A DNA stretch of 64,000 nucleotides from the NCBI GenBank assembly GCA_947503525.1, contig CANNEA010000005.1:62001-126000 (forward strand). Direction: 5' to 3'. The stretch comes from an uncultured Carboxylicivirga sp. Lineage in GTDB: Bacteria > Bacteroidota > Bacteroidia > Bacteroidales > Marinilabiliaceae. Below are positions 26,419 through 35,537 of this stretch, piece after piece (position 1 is the first letter of the stretch; every line of letters begins with the position of its first letter). Below the pieces are notes generated by a model. It made no database searches. It was not told where the DNA came from and saw only the letters and a program-made list of their open reading frames with translations. The position numbers were made by a program, and so were the translations under genes.

Positions 26419-27438
26419 TTACTTTTCGAAAGCGAATACTTTCAACCAATCATTCTTCATACTTACAACGTGCCAGTTACCATCATTGGCAGCCTTTAAC
26501 GAAGCGCTATCTTTTTCGGCGTAAGCAAACTCACGTATTTCATCATCATGGTTTATCAGCAATTGGAAATTTGGCAATCCATTAGCATGGCTATAAGTAA
26601 GCTGACCTATATCACCACCACTACGAACATTTCCTGCAACAAATATAGGAATACGGCCAATGTGTCGTTCTATTCCAACAGGCTTGGTAAGCCCATCATT
26701 TATAAATACGTTTTTGTCCTTTTTTGTGATCACCCATTTGCCATCAACTTGCTCAAAAGCATTTGTTGCAAAACTACCTATTACATTTTCTGGTACGATA
26801 CCATACATCTCTTCTGTCTTCACACGCATAAAATCAATACCTCCACCAGAACAGATATAGGTTTTGAAATCATTTTTACGCAAATACTCCAGAAGCTCTA
26901 ACATGGGTTGATAAATAGTTTCGGTATATGGTTTATCAAATTTTGGATGTTTTACCTCATTAAAAAACGCTTCCACATTTTTGTTAAATGTTTTTATTGG
27001 CATACCGCTATGCGTTGTGCTCATTAAATGCATCAACTCCTTTCCATGGTTGTTAAGCAAGTCATTAACCAAATAATCTTTATCTCCTTCGAGAAGCGCT
27101 TTGTATGGCAATTGAGTTTTCCATTCAGGGTGATCAATAGCCATTTTATTAATCTGATACGCAACAAATTCCAGTTGAACAACAGGCTGTTCGCACCAAA
27201 GTGTGCCATCCTGATCAAATGTGGCAATGCGATCCTTTCGATTCACATAGTTAGCCCCTCCATCCTCGGTAACTTCACTAACAAATTGAATGATTGCTGA
27301 TTTAGTAGAACCTTCGTTCCAGGAAGGCAATGGATCATCTTTAGTATCATCCTTTATGGTATTATTACAGGAAATGATGAAAACAAAAGAATAAACCAGG
27401 CATACTAATTTTAGTAATATTTTCGTCCTATTAGTCAT
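26419..27438 (-). CDS. HAD-superfamily hydrolase lipoprotein
   Basis: This is a 339-residue lipoprotein (lipobox ending IISC at about residue 24) with a phosphoserine-phosphatase-like HAD domain. It shows the nucleophile motif ATFDQDGTLWCE, motif II YICSGGGIDFMRV, and a C-terminal IFVAGNVRSGGDIGQ that holds the metal-binding Asp. It would act as a periplasmic or surface phosphatase. A terminator at 27569-27594 separates it from the arylsulfatase operon, so it is probably transcribed on its own, but similar HAD proteins often sit beside AtsA-like sulfatases. Confidence 0.85.
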   Translation of the reverse strand: MTNRTKILLKLVCLVYSFVFIISCNNTIKDDTKDDPLPSWNEGSTKSAIIQFVSEVTEDGGANYVNRKDRIATFDQDGTLWCEQPVVQLEFVAYQINKMAIDHPEWKTQLPYKALLEGDKDYLVNDLLNNHGKELMHLMSTTHSGMPIKTFNKNVEAFFNEVKHPKFDKPYTETIYQPMLELLEYLRKNDFKTYICSGGGIDFMRVKTEEMYGIVPENVIGSFATNAFEQVDGKWVITKKDKNVFINDGLTKPVGIERHIGRIPIFVAGNVRSGGDIGQLTYSHANGLPNFQLLINHDDEIREFAYAEKDSASLKAANDGNWHVVSMKNDWLKVFAFEK

Positions 27439-27568
27439 TAAAGTTGAGTTTTGTAATATTAAAATGCTTATTGATGATCTCTAATCAAACTAGTTGTCCA
27501 TTTTGAGATTTGTAAATCAGTACAGTTGAATGCGGATGTATTTATATTTTCCTATTTAATTGAAATAA

Positions 27569-27594
27569 TTTTCCCGCTGCAAACAGCGGGAAAA
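27569..27594 (-). terminator. Intrinsic terminator after the arylsulfatase operon
   Basis: A perfect 11-bp stem (TTTTCCCGCTG / CAGCGGGAAAA) with a 4-nt loop lies 12 nt past the arylsulfatase stop. On the minus strand the 3' arm is followed by TTATTT. It marks the end of the ten-gene operon that starts at 37,470. Confidence 0.85.
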
Positions 27595-27606
27595 TTTATT
27601 GAGAAT

Positions 27607-29961
27607 TTATTCGATATATTTCACATTCATATTATGAATGGTTCCTGTAAATTCAAATTCCCCCTTATCTGCATAATCTGGAGAAACTGGGGAGTGCTCA
27701 TCTCGGCCAACTTCAAGGCCTTCGGTACTTAATGTTAGATTAGCCAAATTCGGCACTTTAACTTTACCAATGCTTTTGCCATTTACTTTAATAGATACAT
27801 TGGCTGGTACTACAAGCGTTCCTTCGATAGGCTCTAATAGTATTTCAATCTTTGTCTCTCCGGCAGGGATGGGCGATTTAGACTTTAATTTAGTTCGCTG
27901 CACAATAAAGCAGTTGTATTCATAATTTAAGTATCCATCCTTCATATAACATGTAATACCAGCACCAGTTCCGCCCAAAGCAAATAGTACACCATCTGCT
28001 TTTTCAGGCATGTCGACTGTAAGGGTGGTTAAACTATGTTTACGTGCAATTTTTGCTGCAAAAAATTCTGGTATGGTTATTAAACCAGGTGTGTAATTAT
28101 ACTCTGTTGCCGGATTAGCCATGGTATACTCTGGGTGTAACAGCGCCCATAAACCTCCTCCAATAGGCATGTTGTAATTCTTAGCCGATTCTACCAAAAA
28201 TAAGTCTTTCAGTTCTTGAAGCTTTTCTGGATTTTCCTTTGCCAGGTCATTGGCTTGCGACCAATCTTCTTTTAGGTTATACAATTCCCAAACATCCTTA
28301 TCTGGTGTCCATGTTGCCATTCCTGGTGATATTGTCACCCATGGAATACGAGGTCCGAATGTGCATGCAAACCAACCATCGTTATAAATACCGCGGCTAC
28401 CCATAATATCAAAAAACTGTGTATGTTTCTGTTCTGGTGCTTCAGCATCACTAAAGGCATATAGCATACTTACACCATCAATCGGATCTTGTTGGTAACC
28501 ATTAACAACTGCAGGTGGTGTAATGTCTAATATTTCGAATATGGTTGGACTAATATCACTTACATGGTGAAATTGTCGGCGTAATTTAGTATCGTGCTTT
28601 ATTTTTTCAGGCCACGAAACAGCTAATGGTTGTCGCGTTCCTCCAAAATAAGAAGCTGATAATTTGGTTCCTTTATAAGGTGTAGAAGCCGCCCATGCCC
28701 ATCCGGCATTATAATGGTTATCGGTTGCCGGTGTACCTAACACTTCAATACCACCCATTTCTTCAAGAACTTTAAGCTGATCGTCGAGCGAAACAGGAAT
28801 TTGGTTTTGGGTTAATAATTCACTTATTGTTCCATGATTTCCTTCTGAACTACTACCATTATCGCCCCAAATGTAAAAAACAAGTGTATTGTCTTTAATA
28901 CCCAGATTCTCAAGTTCATTGATTACTCTTCCTGCATGGTGATCGGTATGTTCTGCAAAACCAGCCCATATTTCCATTAAACGGGATTGAAATGGACGTT
29001 GACTTTCAGGAATATCCGCCCATTTTTGCATACCATCAGGAATTGGAGTAAGCTTTGTATTGGCTGGAAGCAAGCCTTGTTTCATCATGCGTTTGTAGGT
29101 TCTTTCGCGATAAGCTTCCCAACCGTCATCAAATTTACCTTTGTATTTATCAGCCCATTCTTTTGTAATATGGTGTGGACCATGTACTGCTCCTGTTGCC
29201 CAATAAAGATAAAATGGCTTCTCAGGTGCCAATGCTTGATGATTTCGCATCCACTCAATTGCATTATCAGCCAAATCTTCAGTAAGGTGATACCCTTCTT
29301 CAGGTGTTTTAGGAAGATCGATATACGTGGTATTTTGTACCAGATAGGGTTCGTACTGCGATGATTCTCCTCCTAAAAAGCCATAAAAATAATCGAAGCC
29401 ATAACCATTTGGCCAGTTATCAAAAGGACCAGCTGCGCTTGTTTCGGTAACTGGTGTCATATGCCATTTCCCAAATGCTGCTGTGCTGTATCCATAATTT
29501 TGCAATACTTCAGCCGTAGTGGCCGATGTTTTTGGTATCAAGCCTGTAAAGCCATCAAAGTCGTTCGATATTTCAGAGATTTGTCCATTACCAACCCGGG
29601 TGTGATTTCGCCCTGTCATTAGTGATGAACGAGTAGGTGAACACATGGCTGTTGAGTGAAAAGCACCAAAGGAAATACCTTCATCACGAACTTTTGATAA
29701 ATTAGGCGTATTAACTTCACCCCCAAAAGCACTTGGTGAAGCGGGCCCAGCATCATCAACAAGAATAATGAGGATATTAGGCGCATCCTCAGGCAGGCGA
29801 CTTTTTGCTTGTATAGGTGCATACGTTGATTGCTCCATAGTTACACCGGCAATCGATCCCGATTTTTGCTTTTTAAATGGCAATGTTTCTTGTGCCATTA
29901 TAAAACCAGGTACTAAAAGCACAGAAATCATGCATAGTGCTATAAATCTTATTCTTTTCAT
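27607..29961 (-). CDS. Arylsulfatase, large AtsA-like type (S1)
   Basis: This is a 784-residue secreted sulfatase with a signal peptide (ending IMAQ at residue 23). The formylglycine motif is MCSPTRSSLMTGR at about residue 105 (C-x-P-x-R, so the cysteine type that needs a maturase). Metal-binding segments follow: ILIILVDDAG near the N-terminus, FGKWHM, and YIWGDNGSSSEG. The length and the C-terminal beta domain (GTIHNMNVKYIE) match the large AtsA-like arylsulfatases of mycobacteria and pseudomonads. It is the last gene of the operator-controlled operon. The natural ester is unknown. Confidence 0.92.
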   Translation of the reverse strand: MKRIRFIALCMISVLLVPGFIMAQETLPFKKQKSGSIAGVTMEQSTYAPIQAKSRLPEDAPNILIILVDDAGPASPSAFGGEVNTPNLSKVRDEGISFGAFHSTAMCSPTRSSLMTGRNHTRVGNGQISEISNDFDGFTGLIPKTSATTAEVLQNYGYSTAAFGKWHMTPVTETSAAGPFDNWPNGYGFDYFYGFLGGESSQYEPYLVQNTTYIDLPKTPEEGYHLTEDLADNAIEWMRNHQALAPEKPFYLYWATGAVHGPHHITKEWADKYKGKFDDGWEAYRERTYKRMMKQGLLPANTKLTPIPDGMQKWADIPESQRPFQSRLMEIWAGFAEHTDHHAGRVINELENLGIKDNTLVFYIWGDNGSSSEGNHGTISELLTQNQIPVSLDDQLKVLEEMGGIEVLGTPATDNHYNAGWAWAASTPYKGTKLSASYFGGTRQPLAVSWPEKIKHDTKLRRQFHHVSDISPTIFEILDITPPAVVNGYQQDPIDGVSMLYAFSDAEAPEQKHTQFFDIMGSRGIYNDGWFACTFGPRIPWVTISPGMATWTPDKDVWELYNLKEDWSQANDLAKENPEKLQELKDLFLVESAKNYNMPIGGGLWALLHPEYTMANPATEYNYTPGLITIPEFFAAKIARKHSLTTLTVDMPEKADGVLFALGGTGAGITCYMKDGYLNYEYNCFIVQRTKLKSKSPIPAGETKIEILLEPIEGTLVVPANVSIKVNGKSIGKVKVPNLANLTLSTEGLEVGRDEHSPVSPDYADKGEFEFTGTIHNMNVKYIE

Positions 29962-30046
29962 AGTATTGATGTTATAGGTTTAATAAATCCTCTATTTTCA
30001 TTTTTAGAGTATTACGATACTCTGTTTATTGTTCCTTGCTCTTATT

Positions 30047-30871
30047 TTATTTTTTAGGAAATAGTAGGACAGCCATAAATTGCAGTTGGCCTCCTTTAGC
30101 ACCTGCTTCCGGTACAATAGAATTGTGATAGTAGCCCATAGTCAGCCTAATAGGTTGTTTTCCAAAGTGTGTTACTTTCGCCACATTTAGCCCAAAAGGA
30201 ACAACCGCTTTTTCACCCTCTTCTGCCTTCCAATTAACGGTAATAGTAGGTGCAGTACCTATCGACCAAGCCTTTTTTAAGTTGTAGTTGATAAAATACT
30301 GTGTGAAAAAGGTGCTGTGTTTCTCTGCTGCATTTGGACTATAATAAGCCCAGTTTTGGGCAGCAACAAAACCAAATGTCCAATGCCCTGCGGCTGAAAA
30401 CAAAACAAATGAAGGACCTACAGCAAACTGACCATCACCAAGATCACTTGAGCTATTGCTAGGAATCAGAAAACTAGGACCAAATCCCAATGCTGTTTTA
30501 CCAATGGGTGCAGGTGTAAAAAAAGCTGTGTAGTTTATCGCTCCCAATCCTGTTGTACTTCCACTCTCAAAATTAAAATGAGGCTGTTTCATCACTGGCA
30601 TAATAATGCGGTTGATCATATTCCAGTTTTCACCAATTTTCACTGGCAATACAGGCTGTATATTAATAATGGTTTGGGTGCGATCGTATTCTCCCATACC
30701 CATATTCCAATTAAACTGAAATGGTAAACTGATAAGCGAGGCAATTGGGTTTTGAGCAGTCTTTGCAAGATTATTTGCCTGATCAGCTTCACTTGCTTCC
30801 TGAGCACATATATTCTGCAAACTTATAAGGAACAGGATACTTATTCCAAGATAATAGATTAAATTTTTCAT
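30047..30871 (-). CDS. Outer-membrane barrel/transporter-like protein
   Basis: This is a 274-residue exported protein with a signal peptide ending NICAQ at residue 23. It has the pattern of the family often labelled neuromedin-U-like or putative outer-membrane transporter: NPIASLISLPFQFNWNMG, NIQPVLPVKIGENWNMINR, and a strand-rich body with FGPSFLIPS and GFVAAQNWAYY. Such genes frequently accompany AtsA-like sulfatases and DUF1254 proteins. It lies 5 nt downstream of the DUF5335-like gene and 85 nt upstream of the sulfatase. It is likely a substrate pore. Confidence 0.72.
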   Translation of the reverse strand: MKNLIYYLGISILFLISLQNICAQEASEADQANNLAKTAQNPIASLISLPFQFNWNMGMGEYDRTQTIINIQPVLPVKIGENWNMINRIIMPVMKQPHFNFESGSTTGLGAINYTAFFTPAPIGKTALGFGPSFLIPSNSSSDLGDGQFAVGPSFVLFSAAGHWTFGFVAAQNWAYYSPNAAEKHSTFFTQYFINYNLKKAWSIGTAPTITVNWKAEEGEKAVVPFGLNVAKVTHFGKQPIRLTMGYYHNSIVPEAGAKGGQLQFMAVLLFPKK

Positions 30872-30876
30872 TCCAT

Positions 30877-31206
30877 TTAATTTTTAAAACTGAGTGTTAT
30901 AAGACTATAGTTTTTGTCAGTAATCTCAATTGAAACTACTTGTCCATTTTTCGGATTAAAAAACTCTGTAATTTTGATAGGCGAATTGACAACATGTGTA
31001 AATTCAACTCCCTTATGCCCAAGAGCAATTGTTAGAGCATCTCCTTTATCTACAGGATCCAATACGAAATGCTGCAATGGCAGTTCATTGGCCAAAATGC
31101 CCTCATCCTTAACCTCCAGAGTTATTATTTCTCCTCTGTGACCGTTAATAAATGAATCGATATATTCAATCCAACTTTCTGATTTTATGTTTTTATTTTC
31201 TACCAT
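30877..31206 (-). CDS. DUF5335-like protein
   Basis: This is a 109-residue cytosolic protein. The opening SESWIEYIDSFINGHRGEIITLEV resembles the DUF5335 family (W-x-x-Y-hydrophobic...HRG), and the remainder is beta-rich. The family is small and uncharacterised and appears near HdeD-like and other stress proteins. It is inside the operon, with 5 nt to the next gene. No catalytic motif was seen. Confidence 0.55.
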   Translation of the reverse strand: MVENKNIKSESWIEYIDSFINGHRGEIITLEVKDEGILANELPLQHFVLDPVDKGDALTIALGHKGVEFTHVVNSPIKITEFFNPKNGQVVSIEITDKNYSLITLSFKN

Positions 31207-31249
31207 GATGTACTTGTTTTAATAGTTAATTTGCACAATGCCGAAATTT

Positions 31250-32119
31250 TCATTTTACGACTTCAATAATTAAAAAATCAGATTTATCCCAAAATGCGAG
31301 AGCGTCTAGTATCTTTAAGCTTTCAATTGTTTTATCACCTGTTAAGCTATAACTAGATTGAGGATGTGTTGTAAGAAGTTTAGCTTTTTTACATGCAAGA
31401 TTAATTTCTTCTGTTTCATCAATGGGTATTTCAATAAACCAACCTTCATCAGCATCTGCAGCCAGACTTTTCACTCTTCCCATTCCCAGAAAACCGCCTT
31501 CAGCATTTATGATGCCAAATTCTTTCAACTCTTTTTTAGTTGCAGCAATAACAAAGGCAGTATTTAACGCGCCATACAAAGCATCCGTTAAGATTGCTTG
31601 TTCTTCATAAGCTTCACTTAATAAGGCAATATTAATACCCTCTTCTACAACTTCAGAATTTAAAGCATCAATTACTTCATCCCGTTCAATAATTGCATCA
31701 GCAGCTTCGTCCAGCTCAATTTCAAGAGCGAGTATGACTTCTTCATCTAAATCTTCATTCGCATAGAGCTCATCGATATTTTGTTGCATTTTACTAAGCT
31801 TATGCTTGGTATTAGTCATGGAGCCATGAATATGCTCTAAATGCAATTGAATATCTTCTTCAACAGTTTCTGCATCGCCAGTAATTTGTTTTTTTACCAT
31901 ACTGTGTTTATCATCAATAGCAGCAAGGTTCTCATCAATTTCAGTTAACATTTCCTGATAAACCTCAATTGTGAGTGCCATTTCGATATCATCCGCAGCC
32001 AGCATTGCATTCTCTTCAGCAAGGGCTGCCAATTGGGCCTTCAATTCAGCATTTTCGTTTTTAGTGGAGCAACCAATAAATAAGGTTGTTAATAGTATTA
32101 TCGACAATAGATTTTTCAT
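31250..32119 (-). CDS. Coiled-coil lipoprotein
   Basis: This is a 289-residue lipoprotein with lipobox FIGCS at about residue 17. Residues 20-170 are acidic and strongly heptad-like (AELKAQLAALAEENAML, EDIQLHLEHIHGSM, EVILALEIELDEAADAI), predicting a long coiled coil. The C-terminal part is a small globular domain (IPIDETEEINLACKKAKLLTTHPQSSY). No family was recognised. It could be a periplasmic spacer or stress protein. It is an internal operon gene. Confidence 0.65.
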   Translation of the reverse strand: MKNLLSIILLTTLFIGCSTKNENAELKAQLAALAEENAMLAADDIEMALTIEVYQEMLTEIDENLAAIDDKHSMVKKQITGDAETVEEDIQLHLEHIHGSMTNTKHKLSKMQQNIDELYANEDLDEEVILALEIELDEAADAIIERDEVIDALNSEVVEEGINIALLSEAYEEQAILTDALYGALNTAFVIAATKKELKEFGIINAEGGFLGMGRVKSLAADADEGWFIEIPIDETEEINLACKKAKLLTTHPQSSYSLTGDKTIESLKILDALAFWDKSDFLIIEVVK

Positions 32120-32172
32120 GATTATAGTTTATTATTTATCCATTATTATATCTGCACATTTCTTTCAGCGGA

Positions 32173-32760
32173 TTATTTTTTAGTTTCTTTCTTCACACTT
32201 CCTTTTACCTTGAAAGAGATTATGAAAAGAGTTATACCCCCGATAAGGGCAACAATCCCAATTAGTTTTATAATAGTAAGGGCAGAGATAAAAGGAGATG
32301 TTAGCAATATAATTCCGAAGAAAATCGAGATAATTCCACCTAGAATCATTGACCATTCGTTTTTTATTTCTTTTCGCAGGCGTAATCCAGTAATAATTCC
32401 AAGAATACCATTTATAAAAGCTGAAATGCCAAGAAACCATACTAAAAAGGATGAAGTTAGAATTGCACTTAGAGCTGGTTGAGAGAGTACAATAACACCA
32501 GCAACAGCTCCCAAAAAGCCTGTAAAAATCCCCAACCCCCAGGATTTCACTTTTTTTCGTCCTTTTATTGATTTTACTATCGTGAAAATTCCATCAACCA
32601 GCCACCACGCTCCCATAATAATGAGCACAACTGTAAGTGTGGCTAGTGGGAATGCAAGTAATATAATTCCGATAATTAAGAGACTAATACCTCGGAGCAG
32701 GATTAACCTCCAAAGTTCACTTAGCACTTGATTTTGTGTCGATTCGTTTTTCTCTTTCAT
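32173..32760 (-). CDS. HdeD-family (DUF308) membrane protein
   Basis: This is a 195-residue inner-membrane protein with six hydrophobic helices in three repeated pairs, typical of DUF308/HdeD. Recurring segments are LLIIGIILLAFPLATLTVVL, WWLVDGIFTIV and FFGIILLTSPFISAL. In E. coli HdeD is linked to acid resistance. Whether the same holds here is unknown. It is an internal gene of the operon. Confidence 0.8.
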   Translation of the reverse strand: MKEKNESTQNQVLSELWRLILLRGISLLIIGIILLAFPLATLTVVLIIMGAWWLVDGIFTIVKSIKGRKKVKSWGLGIFTGFLGAVAGVIVLSQPALSAILTSSFLVWFLGISAFINGILGIITGLRLRKEIKNEWSMILGGIISIFFGIILLTSPFISALTIIKLIGIVALIGGITLFIISFKVKGSVKKETKK

Positions 32761-32803
32761 GGTAAAATAGTTTAAGTTTTATAAAATTTATCTATAAATG
32801 AGT

Positions 32804-34117
32804 TTATATTGCATACCTCAATCTGATTGTTGAGAATACTCCTACTATATCTTTTGATTCATTAAAGGATGGATTTATGGTTAATTGTAAATCAGGCATA
32901 ATATTTAAATGCTCCGTAAGTTGAATCCCATAATAAAATTCCATTCCATATTGATCTCTATGTCTTCTATCACTTGGTCCACCCCAACTGAGACCAATAC
33001 CCAGGTTATCACCACGATAGATATTTACATCAGCACCCAACATTACTAAATGGTGCATAAGAGCAGCGTTTCCTTCAGAAATACCGGTTCTAAAAAATGG
33101 AGTTATTCCAGAGAAATCGTAAGATGCGGAGAAACACCACCCTTGGCTTTTTTCTATTCCTTTGTCTTTTCTGGCATCTTGGTTCCAATAGCTAAGGTGT
33201 ATGGTTTGGCCACTAATAAGTGACTTACTTGGACTCCAACCGAACTCTATCCAATAGAAGTATTCTTGTTGATTAAAAAAAGATTTAAAATTTTCTGCTA
33301 TAAAGTAGCTTGCTTCACCATTAGCATCATGTATCCCACCTGAAATATAAAAATAATCTGCAATGGTTATTTCTCCTGAAATACCAAAGCCTTGATTGGG
33401 TAAAGCCATCGCAGGATTATTAAAGAAAGCTTCATTTAAATAAAACTTATAGGCATTTAGCAATGGATAAAGGTCAACCCAATCTCCAACATCCATTATG
33501 CCCGCGACCAAGGCAAATTTATTACCGAAAAATTGTTTCCAATAAAAATTGGTTAATCCCCAACCAAAATCCTTAAAACTGGCAGTACTTAAGGCACTAC
33601 CTGCCTCATAACCCAATTGTCGTGGAAGTTGTGATGTGCCTATTTTATGCCTGTTTTCAACCTTTACAATTAGTGAACCATGTAATCCATTATTTGTATT
33701 AAAAGCTTCCCAAGAACCATAGAATCGGAATATTCCACTGCTTGCCCATTTATCAGAGTAACTAAAAGATGCCATTTGATTTAAAAGCATGTAATCAGTG
33801 CCCACAGCAATTCTCGTTTTATCTTTTAGTTTTCTTTTAAAACCATAGTATTTATTAAATAAACGTTTAGATACATCAACATCTAGCCAGCTCATTTTTA
33901 ATCCATCATCTAATATCAAATCAGCACCAACGGAGTTAACCCCACCTACTGAACTTATTTTATCGTAACCTGATTTGCTTTCACCAAGTTTTAAAGTGTC
34001 CAATAATGAAGCTCCTGAAGGAATGGTATCTTGAGAGAAAGTTGCCCCTCCAACTAATAACATTATGAATATCAAACAATACTCCTTCACTCTATATGAA
34101 TATCTGCCTTTTTGCAT
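32804..34117 (-). CDS. Carbohydrate-porin-like outer-membrane protein (OprB family)
   Basis: This is a 437-residue exported barrel protein (signal peptide to about residue 29, ending ATFSQ). It follows the OprB pattern: GIFRFYGSWEAF, GSLIVKVENRHKIGTSQLP, GWGLTNFYWKQ, and a C-terminal DQYGMEFYYGIQLTEHLNIMPDLQ with SKDIVGVFSTIRLRYAI. OprB porins pass sugars across the outer membrane. It is a paralogue of the next gene upstream. The pair is in the operator-controlled operon and may import the sulfatase product. Confidence 0.82.
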   Translation of the reverse strand: MQKGRYSYRVKEYCLIFIMLLVGGATFSQDTIPSGASLLDTLKLGESKSGYDKISSVGGVNSVGADLILDDGLKMSWLDVDVSKRLFNKYYGFKRKLKDKTRIAVGTDYMLLNQMASFSYSDKWASSGIFRFYGSWEAFNTNNGLHGSLIVKVENRHKIGTSQLPRQLGYEAGSALSTASFKDFGWGLTNFYWKQFFGNKFALVAGIMDVGDWVDLYPLLNAYKFYLNEAFFNNPAMALPNQGFGISGEITIADYFYISGGIHDANGEASYFIAENFKSFFNQQEYFYWIEFGWSPSKSLISGQTIHLSYWNQDARKDKGIEKSQGWCFSASYDFSGITPFFRTGISEGNAALMHHLVMLGADVNIYRGDNLGIGLSWGGPSDRRHRDQYGMEFYYGIQLTEHLNIMPDLQLTINPSFNESKDIVGVFSTIRLRYAI

Positions 34118-34175
34118 TTGTTGATCACTCTAATGTTTAGTCAAATATTTTATTCTTGACATTTTAAATTATTAT

Positions 34176-35414
34176 TTAAAAACTCACTCTTCCTCTTAAA
34201 CCGAATAGAGCTATGATATCTTTTGAAGGATTCATAGCAGGATTTATTAGCAATTGTATATCTGGTGTTATCGTAAGGATTCTTGCAACATGCATGCGAT
34301 AGTATAACTCCACAGTATATTGATCTCTTAAACCTTCGCCAAATGTTGATTCTGAAGGCTTACCCCAACTTGCACCCAGGCTTAATTGGTTGTTATTATC
34401 CGGAAAATGATAGCCAAGTCCTAAATCGAGAGAATTCTCGAGCATAGCACCACCTTTATCGGCATAACCAGCTCTGATAAATGGCTCCCAATAATTGCTG
34501 ATAATTTTGCTTAACGACAATGCCAATCCCCAACCTTCTGGAATACCTGCAGCTTTTCTTTTAGCAGCATGCCAGTATGAAATATGCGCATTGTCGGTAA
34601 ATCGCTTGGCATAATCGCCTATCAGGCCTGCTTCCACATGTGTAAAATATTCAGCATCACCAAAAAAACTGTCGAAACTACCCATAGGATTAGTTGGATC
34701 GCCATTTGCATCCTCTAATCCAGCCAGAATGTATATGTTTTCGGTAACCAGTCCTCGAATTGCAAAACCTAAACCTTGATTAGGAACTGGTATGTGTGCC
34801 CCAGTTGAAAATGTTAAGTTAGAAACATCATTCCAAGGGTCTGCCAAGCCATAAATATTAAAGAAATCTGTTGCATCAAGAATACCGACTACAAAAGCCA
34901 ACCTGTTGTTTAAAAGTTGTTGTTGCCAGTAAAAATTAGTCATTCCCCATCCCATATTGCTAAAGGTGATTGATGTAAGTCCTGCATATCCAATCTCAGA
35001 ACCAAGTGACTGGGGAACTATATAATTACCATATTTGTGTCTGTTTTCTACTTTAAAAATTAGGGAACCTTTATTACTATTTTTTTTACCTACCAAATCC
35101 CATGAACCAAAAACTCTAAACACACCGCTAAATCCTGACTTCTCGCCAAGACTTTCTGATACTGTCTGATAGTTTGAAAAATAATCGATTCCATAAGAAA
35201 AACCACTTTCTTCTTTTAGGGCATTTTTGAAATCGAAATAAGATTGCAGAAAATCAGTTTTATGAGAGGCATCGCGATCTATTTGGCCATCTACACTGCT
35301 TGGGCCACCAAAACCAGGATTTGATTTCAGTGTGTCGAGTAGATGCTCGGACTGAGCACATAGTGAACCTGGTCCGAGTAAAAGTAGACAAGCAATTAAT
35401 AAAAGCTGATTCAT
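34176..35414 (-). CDS. Carbohydrate-porin-like outer-membrane protein (OprB family), paralogue
   Basis: This is a 412-residue exported barrel (signal peptide ending SLCAQ at about residue 21) with the same landmarks as its neighbour: GVFRVFGSWDLV, GSLIFKVENRHKYGNYIVP, GWGMTNFYWQQ, LRDQYTVELYYRMHVARIL, and a C-terminal SKDIIALFGLRGRVSF with terminal Phe. The two genes are tandem duplicates that have diverged, perhaps towards different substrates. A large inverted repeat (35463-35523) lies in the 123-nt gap upstream. Confidence 0.82.
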   Translation of the reverse strand: MNQLLLIACLLLLGPGSLCAQSEHLLDTLKSNPGFGGPSSVDGQIDRDASHKTDFLQSYFDFKNALKEESGFSYGIDYFSNYQTVSESLGEKSGFSGVFRVFGSWDLVGKKNSNKGSLIFKVENRHKYGNYIVPQSLGSEIGYAGLTSITFSNMGWGMTNFYWQQQLLNNRLAFVVGILDATDFFNIYGLADPWNDVSNLTFSTGAHIPVPNQGLGFAIRGLVTENIYILAGLEDANGDPTNPMGSFDSFFGDAEYFTHVEAGLIGDYAKRFTDNAHISYWHAAKRKAAGIPEGWGLALSLSKIISNYWEPFIRAGYADKGGAMLENSLDLGLGYHFPDNNNQLSLGASWGKPSESTFGEGLRDQYTVELYYRMHVARILTITPDIQLLINPAMNPSKDIIALFGLRGRVSF

Positions 35415-35462
35415 TATTTCTGTATTAATAATATAGGTGCGTGTTGTTTATTTTGCTTACAT

Positions 35463-35523
35463 CTCAACTCCCCTCGGTGTGACACGATTATAAAACCGAA
35501 GAGTCGATTCGAACGGAGTTGAG
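35463..35523. repeat. Intergenic inverted repeat between amidohydrolase and porin genes
   Basis: Outer arms CTCAACTCC (35463-35471) and GGAGTTGAG (35515-35523) and inner arms TCGGT (35474-35478) and ACCGA (35495-35499) could form a branched hairpin in the operon mRNA. There is no T-run on either side, so full termination is unlikely. It may protect mRNA ends or set the porin:amidohydrolase ratio. Confidence 0.6.
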
Positions 35524-35537
35524 CATAGTGTATATTA

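Noticed and set aside
28987-29364. 125-codon plus-strand frame inside the arylsulfatase gene
   Set aside because: The composition (Cys/Phe/Ile rich) is typical of an antisense shadow, and the sulfatase gene is certain.
30006-30023. Hairpin AGAGTAT/ATACTCT as terminator before the arylsulfatase
   Set aside because: The stem is only 7 bp, AT-rich and lacks a T-run on the minus strand. The gene order suggests read-through.
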